Origin: Phoronis ovalis
Taxonomy: Eukaryota > Phoronida > Phoronidae
Direction of reading: 5' to 3'
Length of the DNA stretch: 15,521 nt
Assembly (NCBI GenBank): GCA_028565635.1
Contig: JAOXYB010027402.1
Coordinates: forward strand, 1-15,521
The position numbers were made by a program, and so were the translations under genes. The notes under the pieces were generated by a model, which made no database searches, was not told the origin of the DNA, and saw only the letters and a list, made by a program, of their open reading frames with translations. The number at the start of each line of letters is the position of its first letter. The first letter of the stretch is position 1. Below are positions 8,498-15,521 of this stretch, piece after piece.

Positions 8498-9945
8498 CTT
8501 TCCCGCTACAATAGAGCGCATAGCATTTTAATTATAAATTATATACCAATGGGGATTTTAAGGAACTAAAGTGACGGGTCTCTGACAGTGTACTGGAATA
8601 AGAGTGTATTAGTACTACAACAGTAATCGTTTATATCTAGTGTTCTGCGGGTCCCTCATTTATCTCTTACTTCAATAGTGGTACTCAGAAAACCCTCTAA
8701 GCAGACATCATAGCTGAACATCCATCGGGGAAGATCCCCTTAAATAAAGCATGCAGGTTTACAAGCATAAATACAAGTCTAGTGCCGCATTATTTCTATG
8801 CTTATAACACAACGAGCATAAATTGTGTACATTGCTTTGTTGCTACCTATAGCTTAGTACATTTCGAACGTAACTACACAAACAACGTGGTTTCAAAGGT
8901 AGAATACGAATTTACAGTCAAAATTCGTTATAAAACTATACGACTCTGATAGAAATAATAGCATGAAAGTTATGCGTAACTAAAATTATTGGAAACTGTA
9001 CATGATGGTTCAATACATGTAGAAATTGTATACATTTCGATCATTGCAACTAAATGTAAATCGATTCTGTATTCTAATTAATATACAAGCATATGCAATA
9101 GTTATACAACATTAAGTCTGTACGAAGAAACAGTGAACACAAGTTTCGTCAATTTATTTACATATTCCATAGAATGATATCCAATACCGTTACTGCATAA
9201 ATTAAGCTTACGTAATGGTCAAAGTTTAAAATGTCTCACATTAAAATGGTATTATATTCATATCAGTTTGCCATTTCATTGTTAAATTTGTACATTCTGT
9301 GGCAAGTAATTAGAACTATGCTACGGATAAATTCCAGTGAAAGATGGATTACAACGAATCTGAAGCAAGAATATAAGGAGAAAGAAGTTAAATTTTTTAT
9401 AAGTGGAAATATATAATATGGAAAACGGCCCGCAGTTTCTCTTAGTCCTCAAACTATAAGCTTGAAATTTCAAATAAGACAACACGAAGGCAAGATTCAG
9501 CAGAATATTTGAGATGTTTCGACAAAGAGATTGAAATTGTGAAAGTCGATCTCAAACAGAAATAATAGTCTTCAAAAATAATACTACAGACAAAAGCAGA
9601 TTTAAAACAACTGTTAGGCGCTTTGTTGAGGCAATTAATGAGCATGGTTACCCATAGTTTGTTTTTTGAGTGGCCATCGGGGCTTGGTTGCCATCTTTTG
9701 ATGAAAGAGTATACACAACATTTGAACTTCAATTCCTTCGTTCAAATATTTAACACGCATTACATGTCCAGATATTCAGATTTAACTATGTCGTCATATG
9801 GAATCTCGTAATAATCTCCCTTACGTATTTTACCAGCTGACATTATATGCTTTTTCGTTGTGTTTTTTTGATCAGAAATTGTGTCGTAAACATTTTTGTC
9901 AACATTTTTGAGCTTTAAATTGTCATACTTTTTAGATTCTTTGTG
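8498..9945. other. Non-coding stretch downstream of the LRR gene
   Basis: No gene is supported. Open frames of 60-90 codons at 9231-9416 (plus) and 9454-9811 (both strands) lack recognisable domains, splice partners and, for the minus-strand one, an ATG. The 9420-9810 part is somewhat GC-richer and may be a decayed repeat. Confidence 0.4.
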
Positions 9946-9950
9946 ATTTT

Positions 9951-9956
9951 TTTATT
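9951..9956 (-). promoter_or_regulatory. Poly(A) signal AATAAA of the LRR gene
   Basis: AATAAA on the minus strand, 50 nt past the TAA stop of the LRR gene. Cleavage would be expected about 10-30 nt further on, giving a 3' UTR of only about 70-80 nt. Confidence 0.6.
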
Positions 9957-10006
9957 GTACTGTAATATTTATCGCATTGTTATTTTGCACTGCCGCATTT
10001 GTGCGT

Positions 10007-13000
10007 TTAGACGAGGAAAAGTATTGTGAAACCAGCAACCGCTAAAAGAATCACATAATGTAATGGACTGGAAATCTCAGAAGTATGAGCTAAAGTATTT
10101 GTAACAAAGACTGTTGTGTCGGCTGATGATATTATAGTTGCTGGCTCTTCGGTACTTGTTTTATCCAGGCCGGGTGGTGAAGAAGCACCAGTTAATATAT
10201 CCATCGTGGCTGAGTCGGCTGATGCAGTTATAGTTTTTGGGTCTTTGGTACTTGTTTTGTCCAGACTGGGTGGTGAAAAAGTATCAGTTAAAATATCAGT
10301 TGTTATGATTGCTGTGTTTTTATTTGATGACGTAGTCGTGTCTTTCATTATTGTGATATCTGAAGATGTTGTAGGTGACGGCTGAGTGGTACTTATTGTT
10401 GGAAAATGTTGCATTTTGATTCGGGATTCTTTTGTACCTGCCATATTTTTTGCAGTGCATATGTAATCTCCGGATAAAAATTCAGATCTGTGAATTTCCA
10501 ATAATGCGGTGTTTAGGATATTTGTTCGATTTCTTGGTGGTTTGTATTCAGTTATGTTACCGTCAGGAGTCTGCCACGAAATAAGTGGAGCAGGGTCTCC
10601 GGTTGAAGTGCAATGAAGCGTTAATACGCCGTTCGGGTCCATTATTATACTGGGAGTAATTGGCTCTTTGCAGTCAAGTGGAACACTTAAAAGGTCCTCT
10701 ATGGTTTCAGTCGCCACTGGTGTTGCACAGCGGATATGGTGAATATCTTCAAAAGAACCGGTACCTGTTCTATGGCATATATAACCAATTGATGGAGAAT
10801 TATTTATCCACTCACGAAATGTTTTAAGCTCGCAATTGCAATGAAAAGGATTGTCACCCAATGATATATCTATAACAGGGGGTAAAAACTGTGAATCTGC
10901 CATAAAATCTTGTAGGTCGGTTGGCAGCGTTTGTAGCTTGTTACCATGAAGACAGAGAGAACGGATATATGGAGATCCGATTCTGTCAGTGAACGGTTTC
11001 AGGGTATCTTTTTCAATATATTTAATCTCGTTTTCGCCTAAACTCAAAGCATCGAGTTGGGACATAATACCAGTGAACATAGCTTGAGTTACGGTATGCA
11101 AATTATTATTGTCAAGAAAAAGTTCCTGAAGGTTTGGAAGGCCTGAAAATGCTCCTTCACCGATATGAGTAATGTTGTTATGAGTTAACCAGAGATAGTG
11201 AACAGTACTACTATTAAATATTCTTTCTTTTATTTGATCTCTCAATTTGTTGTAATCAAGATAAAGAAAATGCAAATTAGAAAGACCGGAAAATGCTCCT
11301 TCATGAATATGAGTAATGTTGTTATGAGTTAACCAGAGAGCGTAAACAGTACTACTATTAAATATTCTTTCTTTTATTTGATCTCCCAATTTGTTGTAAT
11401 CAAGATGAAGCTGCGCCAAATCAGAAAGACCGGAAAATGCTCCTTCATGGATATGAGTAATGTTGTTATGAGTTAACCAGAGATGCCATACTGTAGTGCT
11501 ATTAAATATTCGTTCTTTTAATTGCTGTCCCAAATTGTTGTGGTCAAGATGAAGTTGACGCAAGTCTGACATTCTGGAAAAGGCTCCTTCGGCGATGTGT
11601 GAAATATTGTTGTGTGATAACCACAGATACCAAAGAGTGCTACTAGTGAAAGCGCCATCTGGAACGGATATGATATTCCCAGAGAGATTGGCAAACATTT
11701 CAAAATTCAAAATCTCAATATCATTATTGGCCAGAACCAATGTTTTGAGAACTGTCAATTCCACAAAAACAGAGCCTTGAAAAATTGATAGAGCGTTATC
11801 AGAAAGATTTAACGTGTGCAATTGGCGCAGGCCCCTAAACATTTCAGGAGACAGTCGATTTATCTGGTTATGCTCCATGTTCAACTTTCCTAAGGTAGCC
11901 AATTCTGAAAATGCTCCATTAGAAATCGTTGAAATGCAATTATTACCAAGATTCAACTTCCATAATGTATCTAAACCTGTCAGCGTAAGATTGTTTATGG
12001 ATTCCAGTTTATTATGCTGCAGTTCTAGTGAACTATAAGTGTGAAATGTGACACACGAGAACGACCCGTCTTCAATAATTGATATATCGTTGTTATGAAT
12101 TTTAAGAAATCTTAAATTTGTAATTCCACAGAAAGTTTGTTGCCCAATTGTATGTATTTTATTATATTGGAGCTGTAACTCGGTCAGACTTGTCATGCCA
12201 CTAAATGCATTATCCTTGATTATACTGATGTTGTTGTTGTTGATATAGAGCCGATAAACTTTATGTAGGCCACTGAATGTGTTACGTGATATTGTGTGAA
12301 GCCGATTGTAGCCCATAGATAAAGATGTAAGAGTAAACCCTACATCAAGAAAAGAATAATCTGCAATATCAGTAATACTTGAATTAGACGCATTCAGGTG
12401 AAAAAGATTAAGCCCGAATTTTTTATTTGTTATGTTGTGAAGTTGGTTGTTACTGATATCCATGATCCTAAGGCGGCTTAAGCCAGAAAAGGCATTATCT
12501 TCAATATCAGTGATGCTCGAGTTGGACAGAGACAGATCATACAGAGAAGCAAGGCCGCTTAGTGCTAGTCTAGTTATTGTTTTAATCGGGTTTCCTTGTA
12601 AATAGAGATATAAAAGACTTGTTAAACCAGAAAATGCTTCAGCTTCGATATTTCTTACATTATTTTGAGAAAGAGACAGAATTTGTAACTTGGATAGGCC
12701 ACTGAAAGTATTCTTAGTTATATTAGTAATACGATTGCCACTTACGTCTAAATCAGTAACTTTTGTCAAATTTTGAAATGATTCATCCTCAATATTTGAA
12801 ATGTTGTTTCGCTGTAACTCAAGTCTGGTTAGGTTAGTCAATCCAGTAAATGTTGAACGATATAGTGCAGTAAGCCTGTTTTTTGAGACGTACAGGTATT
12901 GTAGAAAGTTCAACTCAGTGAACGCTCCATCAGCAATATACGAGATTTCGCTGCTACCTAGCTGCAAGGAGGTTATCTTTTCAAGTCCACTGAACATATA

Positions 13001-14041
13001 ACGAGTTATTGTTTTAAGTTTATTATACTGTAGGTATAACCACTGCAGATTGTGCAGTTCTTGAAAGGAGTAACTGTCAATGTGTACAATATTATTCCCT
13101 TGCAGGTCCAGCCCATTTAGATTAGGCAATCCACTGAAAGCGTTATCTCTAATGTATGTTATTCCACTGATGTTTAAATATATTACCTTTATGTGTGTTA
13201 AATGGCTGAATGCACCATCATCCATCCGTGAAATGTCGTTTCCTTGTAGATAAAGAGTTACCAGGTTCTGTAATCCACTGAAGGCCATCCTCGAAAGATA
13301 TGATATTTTATTGTTTTGCAGATGTAACTGTGTAATATTGGTTAAATGGCTGAATGCACCATCATCAATGTATGAAATGTCGTTTCCTTGTAGATAAAGA
13401 GTTACCAGGTTATGTAATCCACTGAAGGTCATCCTCGAAAGATATGATATTTTATTTTTTTGCAGATGTAACTGTTTAATATTGGTTAAATGGCTGAATG
13501 CACCATCATCAATACGTGAAATGTCGTTTCCTTGTAGATAAAGAGTTATCAGGTTTTGAATTCCACTGAAGGTCATCTTCGAAAGATATGATATTTTATT
13601 GTATTCCAGAGATAAGTGTATAATATTGGTTAATTGGTTGAATGCACCATCATCAATATGTGAAATGTCGTTTCCTTGTAGAAAAAGATATTCCAGGTTC
13701 TGTAATCCACTGAAATATTCCGTAGAAATATATGATAATTCATTGTATTCCATTCTCATAGTGATAAGGCCTGTTAAGTGTCTAAACGCACCATTAGGAA
13801 TATGAATGAGCTCATTGTTGTTTAAATGTAGTTCTGTAATAGAACCGGCGTTTAAAAAGGCATCCTGATCTATAGCATGTATTCCACAGTATTGAATATT
13901 AACGTACCTCCTGCTGGAGAACTGCTGCATAAAAGCCCTGGTTAGGACGCCATCTGAAGGACATCCTTGAATCGCTTTGTTGATCGCAAATAGTAAAAAT
14001 GCACTAAGCAAAATATTTAACAAGTGTGTCTGGCAAACCAT
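10007..14041 (-). CDS. LRR-Ig cell-surface protein, probably GPI-anchored, 1344 aa
   Basis: A single uninterrupted coding exon. The start ATG has a good Kozak context (AAAATGG). Order of parts: signal peptide 1-26 (hydrophobic LLNILLSAFLLFAI); a reduced N-cap with C27 and C52; about 41 LRRs of the 24-residue extracellular type (LxxLxLxxNxIxxIxxxAFxGL) at 66-1060; an LRRCT cap at 1064-1124 (NPFHCNC; C1068, C1070, C1105, C1124, plus an extra C1089); an Ig domain at 1128-1212 (C1144, W1156, DYIC with C1195); a Thr/Ser-rich stalk at 1213-1325; and a hydrophobic tail at 1327-1344 that ends at the stop codon. The absence of any cytoplasmic residue after the tail favours a GPI anchor over a transmembrane receptor, with the attachment site among small residues at about 1315-1325. 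Many NxS/T sequons suggest heavy glycosylation. The architecture suits adhesion or ligand recognition at the cell surface, but the ligand cannot be inferred. It resembles chaoptin and LRRIG proteins in layout without clear orthology. Repeat 31 is truncated. Confidence 0.95.
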   Translation of the reverse strand: MVCQTHLLNILLSAFLLFAINKAIQGCPSDGVLTRAFMQQFSSRRYVNIQYCGIHAIDQDAFLNAGSITELHLNNNELIHIPNGAFRHLTGLITMRMEYNELSYISTEYFSGLQNLEYLFLQGNDISHIDDGAFNQLTNIIHLSLEYNKISYLSKMTFSGIQNLITLYLQGNDISRIDDGAFSHLTNIKQLHLQKNKISYLSRMTFSGLHNLVTLYLQGNDISYIDDGAFSHLTNITQLHLQNNKISYLSRMAFSGLQNLVTLYLQGNDISRMDDGAFSHLTHIKVIYLNISGITYIRDNAFSGLPNLNGLDLQGNNIVHIDSYSFQELHNLQWLYLQYNKLKTITRYMFSGLEKITSLQLGSSEISYIADGAFTELNFLQYLYVSKNRLTALYRSTFTGLTNLTRLELQRNNISNIEDESFQNLTKVTDLDVSGNRITNITKNTFSGLSKLQILSLSQNNVRNIEAEAFSGLTSLLYLYLQGNPIKTITRLALSGLASLYDLSLSNSSITDIEDNAFSGLSRLRIMDISNNQLHNITNKKFGLNLFHLNASNSSITDIADYSFLDVGFTLTSLSMGYNRLHTISRNTFSGLHKVYRLYINNNNISIIKDNAFSGMTSLTELQLQYNKIHTIGQQTFCGITNLRFLKIHNNDISIIEDGSFSCVTFHTYSSLELQHNKLESINNLTLTGLDTLWKLNLGNNCISTISNGAFSELATLGKLNMEHNQINRLSPEMFRGLRQLHTLNLSDNALSIFQGSVFVELTVLKTLVLANNDIEILNFEMFANLSGNIISVPDGAFTSSTLWYLWLSHNNISHIAEGAFSRMSDLRQLHLDHNNLGQQLKERIFNSTTVWHLWLTHNNITHIHEGAFSGLSDLAQLHLDYNKLGDQIKERIFNSSTVYALWLTHNNITHIHEGAFSGLSNLHFLYLDYNKLRDQIKERIFNSSTVHYLWLTHNNITHIGEGAFSGLPNLQELFLDNNNLHTVTQAMFTGIMSQLDALSLGENEIKYIEKDTLKPFTDRIGSPYIRSLCLHGNKLQTLPTDLQDFMADSQFLPPVIDISLGDNPFHCNCELKTFREWINNSPSIGYICHRTGTGSFEDIHHIRCATPVATETIEDLLSVPLDCKEPITPSIIMDPNGVLTLHCTSTGDPAPLISWQTPDGNITEYKPPRNRTNILNTALLEIHRSEFLSGDYICTAKNMAGTKESRIKMQHFPTISTTQPSPTTSSDITIMKDTTTSSNKNTAIITTDILTDTFSPPSLDKTSTKDPKTITASADSATMDILTGASSPPGLDKTSTEEPATIISSADTTVFVTNTLAHTSEISSPLHYVILLAVAGFTILFLV
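10118..10298 (-). repeat. Duplicated about 85-bp segment in the stalk
   Basis: Bases 10118-10202 and 10214-10298 are similar copies. They encode two versions of a DILT..SPP.LDKTST motif (protein about 1249-1310). They lengthen the mucin-like stalk between the Ig domain and the anchor. Confidence 0.75.
11069..11638 (-). repeat. 144-bp tandem LRR-pair array, C-terminal block
   Basis: Four units of 48 residues (802-849, 850-897, 898-945 and a partial unit 946-991). Each has two LRRs and carries LWLTHNNITHI, EGAFSGL and KERIFNS(S/T). Long DNA stretches are identical between copies, so the duplication is recent or homogenised by gene conversion. The odd LRR of each pair (LGDQIKERIFNSS) is non-canonical and is itself copied. 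Confidence 0.9.
13127..13702 (-). repeat. 144-bp tandem LRR-pair array, N-terminal block
   Basis: Four 48-residue units (114-161, 162-209, 210-257, 258-305). They share LYLQGNDIS, DDGAFSHLT and NKISYLSRMTFSGL. Units two and three and the first half of four are nearly identical in DNA. The second half of unit four has diverged. The sequence and register differ from the C-terminal array, so this is an independent expansion. Confidence 0.9.
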
Positions 14042-14047
14042 TTTATG

Positions 14048-14875
14048 CTGAAATACAAGACACCAGTTTAATATTTAAAAAAAAATCTATTTGCATATTT
14101 ATACTACAGTGTACAACATTTCTAAATTTTTTATTTGTGAGATGGTATACAGTGTGATAAATGTAAAACTATTTCATATGAATTTCTTCGTATTAATGAA
14201 AATGATAATAATAATCCTGCTTAACATATTTATTATTGTTTACAAGCATTTTTTGCTGAATATTTTATACAGTGATATTGTAAGCTCTGTTTTGCACAAT
14301 TTGGCTATTTGTCAATCACTGTCGCTAAATATAGTTGGAATAACCTAACCACACGCACGTGGTGTACAGAACTTGTTTCCTACTACAGTTACCATGGTAC
14401 CAACCAATTATCTCTGCCCGATTGATTGTCATATAACACAAAATATATGATTTCTTTATGAAGTATAGAATGTGTTAGAAGTCATTCAAATATGAAATAC
14501 ATTTACAGGTACAACTTTGATAACATTTATTTCGTTATTTATATTTGTCTAACGTAAACTTCAAGCAAATTCAGTAAATAAATGTGTTTTAGAAGGCTAC
14601 AAATCACGAGAAAGTTATAGCTCAGTCCAGAAGGCAAGGGAAAAAACTAGCCCCATATGAACACCGTAAAGTTTTCCAACCAATATCTTAAAGACAAATT
14701 TATTAACTCGCTAATCATGTTGTTTATAATATTGAATTTTAGGTGTTTTCCAACATCTATGCACGCGATGCGTTCTATCAAGTTTTACAAGAAATAAAAT
14801 TGGGACCATTGGTTCCTTCATTGCCATACACTGTCAGTTTTTATAATTGAATTTCATGAACTATGTACACCTTAC
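14048..14875 (-). other. Predicted 5' UTR intron of the LRR gene
   Basis: On the minus strand, GAG|GTAAGG at 14876/14875 is a strong donor. TGTCTTGTATTTCAG, ending at 14048, is a strong acceptor only 6 nt before the ATG. The 828-nt interval is AT-rich and has no conserved ORF. A start codon placed immediately after an intron, with all coding sequence in one exon, is common for animal LRR surface proteins. No transcript evidence is available here. Confidence 0.55.
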
Positions 14876-15409
14876 CTCAATAACATCAACTATGTATATA
14901 CTTCTTGATAGACGTCCACAGTTGTTATGATAAATTATCTTGAAGCACTAAGATCTTGTCGCTACTGTAACTATGACTATCTCTGAAAAAAATTGCAAAT
15001 ACAGCTAAGATCATTAGGCAGCTTTTGCTTGAGTGAACACGACGAGGAAATTCTTCAGGAAATACAATATCTTGATTTTGATTGGTTCGAAGTTGATTAT
15101 TGAGTGCTTTGGGTTCACGAGTTTTTTTTGTAAAAGGTCGTGGGATACTACCAGCTCAGAGTCTCGATCAAATCGCCTTTTGTCCTTTAAGAATTGTGAA
15201 TTCTGCCATTATAATTCGTTTTAATGCTCAAACTTGTGTAAATATTAACTTAAAACTTAGCCAGGATATCAAATGTAAACATGGAACCAGTTGTACCAGG
15301 AACAGGTTGTACATGATATAATAGCTACTCAATTTCATGTGCCGGATAGCAAATTTTACTTTAGTGCCTTTTAATATGAAATTGTAGCCTACAATACAGG
15401 CTACAGCCA
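14876..15409 (-). promoter_or_regulatory. Likely leader exon and promoter region of the LRR gene
   Basis: The non-coding first exon would end at 14876, but its start is not visible. I found no convincing TATA box or CpG-rich core. An ATG at 14886 (minus strand), if included in the leader, opens a 13-codon upstream ORF that overlaps the main start. Open frames of 60-90 codons here match nothing I know. Confidence 0.3.
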
Positions 15410-15521
15410 GGGGGACACTCTCATTCAAAGTGATTGCATATATATGCATGCCCGGGGGGGTACTCAAGGTTTTTTGACTACGGGGATGTGCCGCGGAACC
15501 CAATCCAAAATTTTAGCTTGT
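15410..15521. repeat. GC-rich probable dispersed-repeat fragment at the right edge
   Basis: An abrupt rise in GC, with CCAGGGGGACACTC, then a CATATATATG palindromic core, CCCGGGGGGGTACTC and CTACGGGGATGTGCCGCGG. GGGGGGGTACTC-type blocks are, as I recall, typical of dispersed repeats in several marine invertebrate genomes. The element is cut by the window end and its class cannot be assigned. Confidence 0.4.

Noticed and set aside
9231-9416. 61-codon plus-strand ORF
   Set aside because: Low-complexity AT-rich composition, with no domain and no splice partner.
9607-9657. Plus-strand peptide TTVRRFVEAINEHGYP resembling part of an integrase core
   Set aside because: Only about 16 residues, followed at once by a stop, with no catalytic residues nearby. 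The likeness is too short to support a transposon fossil.
9454-9811. Overlapping open frames on both strands
   Set aside because: The minus-strand frame starts at TTG. The plus-strand one has no recognisable domain. Coding on both strands at once is unlikely.
10116-13805. Several plus-strand and minor minus-strand open frames inside the LRR gene
   Set aside because: They are out-of-frame shadows of a repeat-rich coding sequence.
14091-14348. 85-codon plus-strand ORF
   Set aside because: Ile/Phe-rich AT-driven frame inside the predicted leader intron, with no domain.
14610-14660. TAGCTCAGT stretch resembling a tRNA A box
   Set aside because: No matching B box or cloverleaf pairing follows at the right distance.
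15033-15503. Three overlapping open frames near the right edge
   Set aside because: They conflict with each other, one runs into a GC-rich repeat, and none shows a domain.
1-15521. CRISPR arrays, rRNA genes, prokaryotic operons
   Set aside because: No regularly spaced repeats, no rRNA-like sequence and no bacterial gene organisation were seen.

Overview
The window looks like animal nuclear DNA from an invertebrate. It is very AT-rich, its genes are split by GT-AG introns, it has several short inverted-repeat (MITE-like) elements, and its main gene encodes an extracellular leucine-rich-repeat (LRR)/Ig surface protein. An AT-rich lophotrochozoan such as a bivalve mollusc would fit, but nothing in the sequence fixes the taxon. 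There is no sign of prokaryotic organisation: no operons, ribosome binding sites or dense coding.

Right third (about 9.95-14.9 kb): one large intact gene on the minus strand. It encodes 1344 residues in a single coding exon: signal peptide, about 41 LRRs, LRR C-cap, one I-set-like Ig domain, a Thr/Ser-rich stalk, and a hydrophobic tail that ends exactly at the stop codon. That tail suggests a GPI anchor. A poly(A) signal lies just past the stop. A 3' splice site 6 nt before the ATG pairs with a strong donor 828 nt upstream, implying a short non-coding first exon. Two separate blocks of near-identical 144-bp LRR pairs show recent internal duplication.

Left end (about 0.1-2.5 kb): four short minus-strand exons (2318-2531, 981-1084, 665-758, 141-271). 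Each has good splice sites and they join in one continuous reading frame. They are the middle of an unrecognised gene that continues off the left edge. The protein has a hydrophobic, probably membrane-spanning segment. The last visible exon carries a complete ribosome-skipping 2A-like motif (GDVEVNPGP) behind a leucine run. A 2A peptide inside a spliced host-type exon is the most unusual thing in the window.

Middle (about 2.5-9.9 kb): almost entirely AT-rich non-coding DNA with a 676-bp TTAA-flanked inverted-repeat element (inside an intron of the left gene), a 487-bp element with 78-bp terminal inverted repeats, a 220-bp fold-back element, a 30-bp perfect hairpin and small tandem repeats. 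A 61-codon ORF with a TATA box just upstream (6727-6952) is the only other gene-like signal and may be a minus-strand first exon. The two minus-strand genes show no visible functional link.
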